This document shows positions 8,016 through 15,965 of a stretch of DNA of 64,000 nucleotides, piece after piece. Numbering within the stretch: position 1 is the stretch's first letter; each line of letters opens with the position of its first letter. The stretch is from Sedimentitalea xiamensis (GTDB lineage: Bacteria; Pseudomonadota; Alphaproteobacteria; Rhodobacterales; Rhodobacteraceae): NCBI RefSeq assembly GCF_030164465.1, contig NZ_JASNJE010000007.1, positions 62,001 to 126,000 of the forward strand, given 5' to 3'. Both the position numbers and the translations under genes were made by a program. Below the pieces are notes generated by a model. That model was not told where the DNA came from. It did no database searches and was given only the letters and a program-made list of their open reading frames with translations.

Positions 8016-9836
8016 ATGCTGATCCAGAAGCTGCTCCTGCCCGTGGTTCTGGCGATGCTGTTCGTCAGCTTCTACCTGAGTCCGGACTTCCAGGAAATCG
8101 CGGCCGGTGTCGCGATCTTTCTTTTCGGAATGCTGATGCTGGAAGACGGCTTCCGCCTGCTGAGTGGCGGTTTTCTCGAAAAGCTCCTGACGCGGGCGAC
8201 AGACACCCTGCCCCGGTCCATCGGATTCGGGTTCCTCGCGACTTCGCTGATGCAGTCGAGTTCGCTGGTTTCGATCATCACCATATCGTTCCTCAGCGCC
8301 GGTCTGATCACGCTCAAGGCCGGTGTGGGCATCATCTTCGGCGCGAATATCGGCACCACCACGGGGGCGTGGCTGGTGGCCGGTTTCGGGTTGAAGGTCA
8401 ACATCTCCGCCTATGCCCTGCCGATGCTGGCCGTCGGCATCATCCTTGTCTTTCAATCCAACAAATACCTTCGCGGCGCGGGCTACGCCCTTGGCGGGCT
8501 GGGGTTCCTGTTCCTCGGCATTCATTTCATGAAGGAAGGGTTCGACGCCTTCAACGACCAGTTCGACCTGTCGCGCTTTGCCATGGGCGGGGTTCTCGGA
8601 CTCGTGGTCTACACGCTCGTCGGCGCCGCCGCGACCGTGGTCATGCAATCGAGCCATGCTACCATGGTCCTGATCATCACCGCCCTGGCGGCGGGACAGA
8701 TCAGCTATGAAAACGCGTTGGCGCTCGCCATCGGGGCGAACATCGGAACCACGATTACCGCGCTGATCGGCGGGTTTTCGTCGAACTACCAGGGCAGGCG
8801 CCTGGCGCTGGCTCATCTGATCTTCAACGTCCTGACGGCGGGCGTCGCACTGGCCCTGATCAGCGGGATGGTCGAGGTCGTGGACGGGGTCAGCGCAGGG
8901 ATCGGGATTTCCGAAACAGACTATTCCTTGAAGCTGGCGGTGTTTCACACGCTGTTCAACCTTCTGGGCGTGGTGCTGATGCTGCCGCTGGTCGATTGGC
9001 TGATCCGTTTTCTGGAACGGACCGTTCCCGAACCGGAAACGGATGTCAGCCAGCCCCGCTACCTGTCGGATGCGGTATACCAGTTCCCGGAAACGGTCGA
9101 AGCGTCGCTGAGCAAGGAGGTCGGGCATCTGGGCGAAAACGCGATCGAACTGATCGCCCACGGCCTGAACCTGCGCCGTCACGATCTCTATTCTTCGACC
9201 GATATCGCGGCCACGGTGAAGGCGAGCAGGACAGCGACCGATCTCGACTTCGACAGGCTCTACGATCACCGGGTCAAGGTCCTTCACGCCGCCATCCTCG
9301 AATTCGCGACCCGCGCGGGGGGCAGGAAACTGCCGGAACCGGTCATGAACCGGCTCTATGACCTGCGCGACGCCGCGGGTCAGCTTGTCAGTGCCGTGAA
9401 GGCGGTGAAACACCTGCGACGGAACGCAACCGCCTATACCAGCCGTCCGCAGGGCAAGGTCACGGACCTTTACAACGGGTTGCGCACCGAAATCGCGCGC
9501 ATCCTGATCGAGCTTCACAAGCTGGATCAAACCGCGCCCGAAGAGCGCAGCAGCCTGTGGCTGGACCAGGAAAGGACCCAGATCGACAAGGACCGCAAGG
9601 CCACAATTCACACCATCGAAACGCTGATCCGAAGCGGCGAGATGGACGCGCGGAAAGCCACCTCTTTCGTGAACGATTCCGGCTACGCCTATCAGGCCAT
9701 GCTGGACCTGCTGTCCGCGGCGCGCATCTATGCCTTCCAAACCGAAGGCCCCATGGCCGAGGTCGAACGCATCCTGGCCCTTGACGAGGAGGACCTCGAC
9801 CAGATGTCGGACCATGGCAAGCGGCCGGCAAAGTGA
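8016..9836 (+). CDS. Na/Pi cotransporter family protein with PhoU-like C-terminal domain
   Basis: This is a membrane protein of the NptA/YjbB type, about 606 residues. It has the duplicated signature of the family: QSSS (near residue 75) and QSSH (near 211), each with a GANIGTT repeat shortly after. About 330 hydrophobic residues are followed by a helical PhoU-like region from about residue 350. It probably moves phosphate with sodium, perhaps outward. The ATG at 8016 gives the N-terminus I would expect (LIQKLLLP). A TTG at 7977, in the same frame, has a better-placed GGGA site and would add 13 residues, so the start is uncertain. It stands alone on this strand with no pho-type regulator nearby. 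Confidence 0.85.
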   Translation: MLIQKLLLPVVLAMLFVSFYLSPDFQEIAAGVAIFLFGMLMLEDGFRLLSGGFLEKLLTRATDTLPRSIGFGFLATSLMQSSSLVSIITISFLSAGLITLKAGVGIIFGANIGTTTGAWLVAGFGLKVNISAYALPMLAVGIILVFQSNKYLRGAGYALGGLGFLFLGIHFMKEGFDAFNDQFDLSRFAMGGVLGLVVYTLVGAAATVVMQSSHATMVLIITALAAGQISYENALALAIGANIGTTITALIGGFSSNYQGRRLALAHLIFNVLTAGVALALISGMVEVVDGVSAGIGISETDYSLKLAVFHTLFNLLGVVLMLPLVDWLIRFLERTVPEPETDVSQPRYLSDAVYQFPETVEASLSKEVGHLGENAIELIAHGLNLRRHDLYSSTDIAATVKASRTATDLDFDRLYDHRVKVLHAAILEFATRAGGRKLPEPVMNRLYDLRDAAGQLVSAVKAVKHLRRNATAYTSRPQGKVTDLYNGLRTEIARILIELHKLDQTAPEERSSLWLDQERTQIDKDRKATIHTIETLIRSGEMDARKATSFVNDSGYAYQAMLDLLSAARIYAFQTEGPMAEVERILALDEEDLDQMSDHGKRPAK

Positions 9837-9902
9837 CATACCCGTGACACCGACTTGTGCCATGGACAGAACAGGCACCGGAAACCGAAGGAACAGACAG
9901 AC

Positions 9903-10160
9903 ATGGGCTTGAAGAAAAGCACGGCGAAGCTGGACGACTATTTCGAACGGCTCGAACAGAACAAGGCGGCGAAGATCAAACCCGAACACGTCGAAAAGGT
10001 GCTTGAAAAGCTCAGGGCCAAGGAACGTGACCTTCTGGAAGGCCTGGAGGCCGCGCACAAGACCGACAAGGCCGAGCGGTTGACATCAAAGCTGAACGTG
10101 GTGCGTGAACAATTGCGCCGGGGCGAATGGCTGATGGACGAAATCCGCTCTGACGCCTAA
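9903..10160 (+). CDS. Small conserved helical protein, function unknown
   Basis: This 85-residue protein is highly charged, rich in Lys, Glu and Arg, with no Cys, no signal peptide and no membrane segment. The pattern predicts two long helices (about 8-25 and 29-75), likely a coiled coil. AAGGA lies 10 bases before the ATG. It follows the Na/Pi gene by 66 bases and could be its partner, but no motif says so. Its TAA interlocks with the stop of the convergent P450 gene. I do not recognise a family with certainty. Confidence 0.65.
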   Translation: MGLKKSTAKLDDYFERLEQNKAAKIKPEHVEKVLEKLRAKERDLLEGLEAAHKTDKAERLTSKLNVVREQLRRGEWLMDEIRSDA

Positions 10161-11398
10161 CCGGCCTGTGGTCCCAGGTCGGCGGGCAGGCTTGCGTAGC
10201 CGTGAAACCGTATCCGGCCGCCCCCCTTGCGCCCGTCGGCGATCCGGTAGCCGGGAAACCGGGTCAGGAACTGCCCGATCGCGACCCGGCCTTCCATCCG
10301 CGCCAGCGTCAGGCCGATGCAGACATGCGGCCCACCCGCAAAGGCCAGGTGCCGGTTGGGTTTTCGCGCGATATCCAGCCGTTTCGGATCGTCGAACACC
10401 TCCGGGTCCCGGTTGGCGGCCCCGATGCAGAGATGCAGGTTCGTGCCTGCCGCGATGCGCCGCCCGCCAATTTCGACCGCTTCCGAGGTTTCCCGGTTGC
10501 CGAATTGGTTGGGCGACCGGAAGCGCAGGAATTCCTCGACCGCGGAGGTCATGAGATCGGGATCGGCCAGCAGGCGCGCCTTCTGATCCGGATGGTCGTT
10601 CAGCAGCGCAAGGCCGTTTCCGATCAGATTGGTCGTGGTTTCATGGCCGGCATTCAGGATGAAGATGCAGTTCTGGATCAGCTCCGTTTCGCTCAGCTGT
10701 TCGTCCGCGCCGTCGCCCCGGATCAGCCGGGTCAGGACATCGGTGTCCGGGTTTCCGGGTTTCGCGCGACGCCGCGCGACCAGGTCCCGAAGGTAGTCCG
10801 AGAATTCCGACACCGCCCGGTTTCCGCGGTCAAGCTGCTGCTCCGTCAGCGCAGGCTCCAGCGCGCCGAGAATGGCCAGCGACCAGTCGCGCAGCGGGCC
10901 GCGTTCATCCTGCGGGACATCCAGCAGATTTCCGATGATCTGGATCGGAATCGACGACGCGTAGTCCTCGATCAGGTCCACGCCCCCCCTGTCAGCCATA
11001 TTGTCCAGCAGGCCGTCGACCGTTTCCCGCAATCCCGGCTCCATCCGCGCGATGGCGCGGGGGGTCAGGGCGGCGGTCATGATCCGGCGCACCCGCGTAT
11101 GGAGCGGCGGGTCGCTGAACACGAGGGACGTGGTGTGATGTTCAAAAAGCGGCGAGCCGACGCCGAATTTCGGCCCGAACACCGCCTTCTTGTCCGAGAT
11201 GAATAGACGCGTGTCCCGATAGACCCGATCCAGATCCGCATGACGGCACAGCAGCACCGAACCGTCAGGCTGGGCCAGCACCGGGGCATGTTCCAGCAGC
11301 GCGTCGTAGAACGGGAAGGGTTGGTCGACGAAGCCATCCGGCGGATCGGCCAGGTCGAACTGCCGCGCGATATCCCTGTCCGGTCTCTGCGCCGTCAT
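10157..11398 (-). CDS. Cytochrome P450
   Basis: This is a soluble bacterial P450 of 413 residues. The heme loop FAGGPHVCIG places the thiolate Cys at residue 360. The I-helix has AGHETTTN with its acid-threonine pair, and the K-helix E-x-x-R is in EEFLRF. There is no membrane anchor, so it is a class I enzyme that needs a ferredoxin and reductase; neither is encoded nearby. The substrate cannot be predicted. It is a single-gene unit, convergent with the small helical protein (shared CTAA, interlocked stops) and divergent from the TfoX-domain gene. Confidence 0.92.
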   Translation of the reverse strand: MTAQRPDRDIARQFDLADPPDGFVDQPFPFYDALLEHAPVLAQPDGSVLLCRHADLDRVYRDTRLFISDKKAVFGPKFGVGSPLFEHHTTSLVFSDPPLHTRVRRIMTAALTPRAIARMEPGLRETVDGLLDNMADRGGVDLIEDYASSIPIQIIGNLLDVPQDERGPLRDWSLAILGALEPALTEQQLDRGNRAVSEFSDYLRDLVARRRAKPGNPDTDVLTRLIRGDGADEQLSETELIQNCIFILNAGHETTTNLIGNGLALLNDHPDQKARLLADPDLMTSAVEEFLRFRSPNQFGNRETSEAVEIGGRRIAAGTNLHLCIGAANRDPEVFDDPKRLDIARKPNRHLAFAGGPHVCIGLTLARMEGRVAIGQFLTRFPGYRIADGRKGGGRIRFHGYASLPADLGPQAG

Positions 11399-11510
11399 TG
11401 TTTCGTCCTCCCCTCGACCTGCTTTTCCGCAGCGTTCCGCAGTGCGCCCTGTCTGTCAATCGGCGGCTCTGCCGATGACAGCCGCGAAACGGCGGGATAG
11501 ACAGGCGATC

Positions 11511-11876
11511 ATGAACGAACCCGTATCCTCGATCCGAAATCTCGGCCCGGCCTTTGAGCAAGCCTGCGCCCGCGCGGGCATCCATTCGGCGGAGGCGTTG
11601 CGCGCGCTTGGTCCCGACGAAGCCTATGCGCGCCTTTTGCGCACCGGCACAAAGCCGCATTTCATCGGCTATTACGTCCTGGTCATGGGCTTGCAGGGAC
11701 GCCCCTGGAACGACTGCAAGGGCAAGGAAAAGGACTCCCTGCGCGCCCGGTTCGACGCGATCAAGGCCGCCGCGCATGACAAGGGCCGCTCCCGTCTGGA
11801 AGCGGCCCTCGATGCGATCGGGGTGATTGAACGGCAGGCGGCTCAGCCGACCAGTTCGAGACCCGAGAAGAAATAG
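11511..11876 (+). CDS. TfoX/Sxy C-terminal domain protein
   Basis: This 121-residue protein consists almost entirely of the TfoX_C helix-hairpin-helix-like domain ([17 protein letters not shown], residues 8-24; then [17 protein letters not shown]). Full TfoX/Sxy competence regulators also carry an N-terminal domain, which is missing here. Stand-alone C-domains are common in alphaproteobacteria and have no settled role. The start at 11511 is chosen because the domain begins right after it. The last 34 bases overlap the 3' end of the convergent ndk gene. Confidence 0.8.
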   Translation: MNEPVSSIRNLGPAFEQACARAGIHSAEALRALGPDEAYARLLRTGTKPHFIGYYVLVMGLQGRPWNDCKGKEKDSLRARFDAIKAAAHDKGRSRLEAALDAIGVIERQAAQPTSSRPEKK

Positions 11877-12265
11877 GCGATTTCGACCGCTGCGGTTTCC
11901 GGCGCGTCCGACCCGTGGACCGAGTTTTCGCCGACGGATTCGGCGAACTCGGCGCGGATCGTGCCGGGGGCCGCGTCGGCCGGGTTGGTGGCGCCCATGA
12001 TTTCCCGGTTTCTGGTGATGGCGTTCTCGCCTTCCAGAACCTGCACGACGACCGGTTCGGAGGACATGAAGTCGCAAAGTTCGTCATAGAACGGGCGTTC
12101 CGCGTGGACGGCGTAGAACACGCCCGCCTGCGCCTTCGTCATGTGAATGCGCTTCTGCGCGATGATGCGCAGGCCCGCGTCCTCGAACTTGGCGTTGATC
12201 TTGCCGGTCAGGTTGCGGCGGGTGGCATCGGGTTTGATGATCGAAAAAGTGCGTTCCAGGGCCAT
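11843..12265 (-). CDS. ndk: Nucleoside-diphosphate kinase
   Basis: This 140-residue enzyme transfers phosphate from ATP to nucleoside diphosphates through a phospho-histidine. The active-site histidine is H117 in NSVHGSD, and K11 and the RPFYDEL segment are conserved. The start is set by AAGGAG about 8 bases upstream and by the normal family N-terminus; in-frame codons further upstream are not needed. The 3' end overlaps the convergent TfoX-domain gene by 34 bases. The upstream side faces the ABC-F gene across 141 bases. Confidence 0.96.
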   Translation of the reverse strand: MALERTFSIIKPDATRRNLTGKINAKFEDAGLRIIAQKRIHMTKAQAGVFYAVHAERPFYDELCDFMSSEPVVVQVLEGENAITRNREIMGATNPADAAPGTIRAEFAESVGENSVHGSDAPETAAVEIAYFFSGLELVG

Positions 12266-12406
12266 CGGGCGTCTCCTTGTCTGGCGGCAGGACATTGTCG
12301 CCCGCCGATACATATCGCGCGCCGCCTAACATGGGGCGCTGGCGTTGAAAAGAGACTTGTTCCGCCCGCAATTGACAGCACGCCTGCACTCCGTCAAACC
12401 GCGCCC

Positions 12407-14251
12407 ATGTTACGCATCACCGATATATCCTATGCGGTCGAAGGCCGCCCGCTGTTCGAACACGCCAGCGCCACCATTCCGACCGGCCACAAGGTCGGCC
12501 TGATCGGGCGCAACGGGGCGGGCAAGACCACCCTGTTCCGGCTCATTCGGGGCGAGTTGCACCTGGAAGGCGGCAGCATCACCCTGCCCGCCCGCGCCCG
12601 TATCGGCGGCGTGGCGCAGGAAGTTCCCGGCAATGATGTGTCGCTGCTGGACACCGTTCTGGCCGCCGACACCGAACGCGCCGAACTGCTGGCCGAGGCC
12701 GATTCCGCCACCGACCCGGTCCGCATCGCCGAGGTGCAGACCCGGCTGGCCGATATCGACGCCTGGTCCGCCGAAGGGCGCGCCTCGTCGATCCTGCGCG
12801 GCCTGGGGTTCGAGGCCGAGGAACAGCTGATGCCCTGTTCCGCCTTTTCCGGCGGCTGGCGGATGCGGGTGGCGCTGGCGGCGGTGCTCTTCGCGCAGCC
12901 GGACTATCTGCTGCTCGACGAACCGACCAACTATCTCGATCTCGAAGGCGCGCTCTGGCTGGAAAACTACCTGATGCGCTACCCGCATACGGTCATCATC
13001 ATCAGCCACGACCGCGATTTGCTGAACCGCGCTGTGGGCGGCATCCTGCATCTCGAAAATCGCGGGCTGACCTATTACACCGGCAACTACGACCAGTTCG
13101 CCCGCCAGCGCGCCGCGAACCGGGCGGTGCAGGCGGCGGCGGCCAAGAAACAGGATGCGCGGCGCGCCCACCTGCAAGCCTTTGTCGACCGGTTCAAGGC
13201 CAAGGCCAGCAAGGCGAAACAGGCGCAGAGCCGGGTCAAGATGCTGGAGAAGATGGAAACCATCCGCGCGCCCGAAGACGCGGCGCGCACCGTGTTTTCC
13301 TTCCCCGAACCGGAAGAACTGTCCCCCCCGATCATCGCCACCGAAGGCGTGCAGGTCGGCTATGGCGACACCGTGGTGCTGCGCAACCTGAACCTGCGCA
13401 TCGACCAGGACGACCGGATTGCGCTTCTGGGCAAGAACGGTCAGGGCAAGTCGACTCTCGCCAAGCTGCTCAGCGACCGGCTGGCCCCGATGGCGGGCAA
13501 GATGACCCGGTCGGGCAAGCTGCGCATCGGCTTCTTCGCCCAGCACCAGGTCGAGGAACTGCGCGTCGAGGAAACCCCGCTGCAACATCTGCTGCGCGAA
13601 CGCCCCGCCGAAGGCCAGGCGAAACTGCGCGCGCGGCTGGCCGGCTTCGGTCTTGGCGCGGATCAGGCCGAAACCGCCGTCGGCCGCCTGTCGGGCGGAC
13701 AGAAGGCGCGGCTGTCGCTGCTGCTGGCCACCCTGCCCGCGCCGCATCTGCTGATTCTGGACGAGCCGACCAACCATCTGGACATCGAAAGCCGAGAGGC
13801 GCTTGTCGAGGCCCTGACCGCCTATTCCGGGGCGGTGATCCTGGTCAGCCACGACATGCACCTGCTGTCGCTTGTCGCGGACCGTCTCTGGCTGGTGAGC
13901 GACGGCACGGTGAAACCCTATGACGGCGACCTGCCGTCCTATCGGAAACTGCTGCTCAGCCGCGACAAACCCGGCCCCAGGCCGGAAACGCCCAAACCGA
14001 AACGCCCGTCCCGCGATGCGATACTGGCGCTGCGCGCCGAAGCCCGAAAGGGCGAGGAACGCGTTCAGAAGCTGAACGACATGCGCGACAAGCTGGCGAA
14101 GAAACTGGCGGACCCGGCGTTGTATGAAGACGGCAAGCAGGGCGAGGCCGAAGTCTGGCAGCGCAAATATGCCGAGGTCATGAACGGGCTGGACCGGGCC
14201 GAGGCGCTGTGGATGACGGCGCTCGAAAAACTGGAAAAGGCCGAGGCATGA
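12407..14251 (+). CDS. ABC-F family ATPase (YheS-like)
   Basis: This 614-residue cytosolic protein has two ABC ATPase domains and no membrane domain. Walker A motifs are GRNGAGKTT (near residue 37) and GKNGQGKST (near 343). Signatures are FSGGWRMRV and LSGGQKARL, and both Walker B segments read LLLDEPTN/LILDEPTN. The inter-domain linker (about 230-300) is long, charged and helical, as in translation factors that probe the ribosome. A C-terminal coiled coil (about 550-612) is also present. It is probably a ribosome-associated translation factor, not a transporter. Its stop overlaps the start of the MarC gene. A TTGACA lies in the 5' gap but has no matching -10. Confidence 0.9.
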   Translation: MLRITDISYAVEGRPLFEHASATIPTGHKVGLIGRNGAGKTTLFRLIRGELHLEGGSITLPARARIGGVAQEVPGNDVSLLDTVLAADTERAELLAEADSATDPVRIAEVQTRLADIDAWSAEGRASSILRGLGFEAEEQLMPCSAFSGGWRMRVALAAVLFAQPDYLLLDEPTNYLDLEGALWLENYLMRYPHTVIIISHDRDLLNRAVGGILHLENRGLTYYTGNYDQFARQRAANRAVQAAAAKKQDARRAHLQAFVDRFKAKASKAKQAQSRVKMLEKMETIRAPEDAARTVFSFPEPEELSPPIIATEGVQVGYGDTVVLRNLNLRIDQDDRIALLGKNGQGKSTLAKLLSDRLAPMAGKMTRSGKLRIGFFAQHQVEELRVEETPLQHLLRERPAEGQAKLRARLAGFGLGADQAETAVGRLSGGQKARLSLLLATLPAPHLLILDEPTNHLDIESREALVEALTAYSGAVILVSHDMHLLSLVADRLWLVSDGTVKPYDGDLPSYRKLLLSRDKPGPRPETPKPKRPSRDAILALRAEARKGEERVQKLNDMRDKLAKKLADPALYEDGKQGEAEVWQRKYAEVMNGLDRAEALWMTALEKLEKAEA

Positions 14252-14868
14252 TCGTCGACGGCGCCTTTGTCGTGACCGCCTTCGTCACCCTGTTCGTGGT
14301 GATCGACCCGATCGGGCTGGCGCCGCTGTTCATGACCATGACTCACGGCATGGACTCCGCGCGACGCCGCGCCATCGGGTTGCGGGCCTGTCTTGTCGCG
14401 ATCGGAATCCTGACCCTGTTCGCGGGCTTCGGCGAAGCGGTTCTGGGCTTCATCGGGATCTCGATGGCCGCCTTCCGCGTCGCCGGCGGCATCCTCTTGT
14501 TCCTGACCGCGCTGGACATGCTGTTTGAACGGCGCAGCAAACGGCGCGAGGATCAGGCCGAAGAAGACGGGCATGATCCCTCGGTGTTTCCGCTGGCGAT
14601 CCCCTTGATTGCCGGACCCGGCGCCATCGCGACGATGATACTGCTGGTTGGTCAGAGACCGGGGGTCGAAGGCTTCGCCCTGGTGGTCGGGGTGATGATT
14701 TCGGTGGTGGGGCTGGCATTCCTGCTGTTCCTCGTCAGTGGCATCCTCGCCCGCGCGCTCGGCAAGACCGGGATCAACGTCGTGACGCGCCTTTTCGGCA
14801 TGCTGCTGGCGGCGCTTGCGGTGCAATTCGTGCTCGACGGGTTGCGGGATTTCGGGTTCGCGGCATAG
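14248..14868 (+). CDS. MarC family integral membrane protein
   Basis: This 206-residue protein has about six hydrophobic segments, with the family landmarks VIDPIGLAPLF (near residue 25) and LIAGPGAIATMI (near 117). MarC proteins are inner-membrane proteins of unknown function; the old link to multiple antibiotic resistance was not upheld. A hydrophilic loop (about 92-112) is rich in charged residues. The ATG overlaps the ABC-F stop codon (ATGA), so the two are translationally coupled. Confidence 0.88.
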   Translation: MIVDGAFVVTAFVTLFVVIDPIGLAPLFMTMTHGMDSARRRAIGLRACLVAIGILTLFAGFGEAVLGFIGISMAAFRVAGGILLFLTALDMLFERRSKRREDQAEEDGHDPSVFPLAIPLIAGPGAIATMILLVGQRPGVEGFALVVGVMISVVGLAFLLFLVSGILARALGKTGINVVTRLFGMLLAALAVQFVLDGLRDFGFAA

Positions 14869-14919
14869 GAGTCCGCCGGAAACCGCCTATATCCAAAGCG
14901 TGAAGCGGAGTGAAAGTGC

Positions 14920-15501
14920 ATGAACGGGATCGAGTGGGGCAATCTGATCTACCTGGGTCTGCTGCTTGCCATGATCCTGTCGTGGTTCGTGGCGCAGAAC
15001 CGCCGGTCGCTCGGCAAACTCGCGCAGCAGGCGCTGGCGTGGGGATTGATCTTCGTCGGGGTGATCGCCGCCATCGGGGTCTGGGACGACATTCGCCAGA
15101 CCATCGTGCCAAGCCAGGGCGTGCTGACCGAAACCGGCCAGATCGAAGTGCCCCGCGCCCGCGACGGGCATTATTACCTGACGCTTGTGATCAACGGCAA
15201 ACCGGTGGATTTCCTGATCGACACCGGGGCTTCGCAGGTAGTTCTGTCGCATTCCGATGCCGAGCACCTGGGCTTGGTCACGCCCGATCTGGCCTATACC
15301 GGGCGGGCGATGACCGCGAACGGAGAGGTGCGCACCGCGCCGGTGCGGCTGGACAGTGTCGAACTGGGTCCGGTGCTGGACCGCAATGTCCGGGCCTGGG
15401 TGAACGAGGGTGAAATGGACAAGTCGCTTCTGGGCATGTCCTACCTGCAACGCTGGAACCGGATCGAGATCACCGGCAACGCTCTGGTGCTGTCGCGCTG
15501 A
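14920..15501 (+). CDS. Membrane-anchored retropepsin-like aspartic protease (TIGR02281 family)
   Basis: This 193-residue protein has two N-terminal hydrophobic segments (about 8-25 and 39-55), then a single clan AA protease domain. The catalytic motif is DTGAS with D101. As in other single-domain retropepsins, it would act as a dimer, probably facing the periplasm. The family is common in alphaproteobacteria; its substrates are not known. It ends four bases before the 3' end of the convergent holC gene. Confidence 0.85.
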   Translation: MNGIEWGNLIYLGLLLAMILSWFVAQNRRSLGKLAQQALAWGLIFVGVIAAIGVWDDIRQTIVPSQGVLTETGQIEVPRARDGHYYLTLVINGKPVDFLIDTGASQVVLSHSDAEHLGLVTPDLAYTGRAMTANGEVRTAPVRLDSVELGPVLDRNVRAWVNEGEMDKSLLGMSYLQRWNRIEITGNALVLSR

Positions 15502-15505
15502 TCCG

Positions 15506-15964
15506 TCAGCGTTTCGATTTCATTTCCCAGCGGCCCGATTCCTCGGACCAGTATTGCGCCGGACAACCGGCATCCGTCAGCGATTTCCATTGCATGCGGG
15601 CACGGTCCACCGCCGCCCCGTCATTGCCGTCGAACAGGATACACACGCGGGCCAACGCCTTGACATCCTCCGGGGTGACTTCTGCCCCGTCCACCGCCAT
15701 CAGGCAGTCCGGCGCGTTGGCGGCCTCGGGCGCTGTGGTCAGGAGGATCGGCTGATCGGCATCGTGCGGCCCGCCGGCGATGCCATGCGGAAGAAACCCG
15801 TCCTCGGCCCCCAGCCAAAGCGTTTCGTCCAACTGCGCCATGCGTCCGCCATCCGTTCCGCGCACGGCGACGCGCCAGCCGGCCTGACGCGCCTTGCCCA
15901 GAAGCACGGGCAGGGTGTGTTCGAGCGGATGCCGCGTCAGGTGATAGAAATAGGAGTCGCCCAT
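15506..15964 (-). CDS. holC: DNA polymerase III subunit chi
   Basis: This 152-residue protein is the chi subunit, which links the clamp loader to single-strand binding protein. The N-terminus (YFYHLTRHPLEHTLPVLL) and the later ARVCILFDGND segment are typical of alphaproteobacterial HolC. It starts one base after the pepA stop codon, an arrangement seen in many proteobacteria, so it is co-transcribed with pepA. It is the last gene of that unit. Confidence 0.92.
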   Translation of the reverse strand: MGDSYFYHLTRHPLEHTLPVLLGKARQAGWRVAVRGTDGGRMAQLDETLWLGAEDGFLPHGIAGGPHDADQPILLTTAPEAANAPDCLMAVDGAEVTPEDVKALARVCILFDGNDGAAVDRARMQWKSLTDAGCPAQYWSEESGRWEMKSKR

Positions 15965-15965
15965 G

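Noticed and set aside
7797-10058. 753-codon minus-strand open frame
   Set aside because: It lies opposite the Na/Pi transporter, has no motif, and is a shadow frame caused by GC-rich codon use.
12380-12385. TTGACA upstream of the YheS-like ABC-F gene as a promoter
   Set aside because: No acceptable -10 hexamer lies 16-18 bases downstream, so the match is probably chance.
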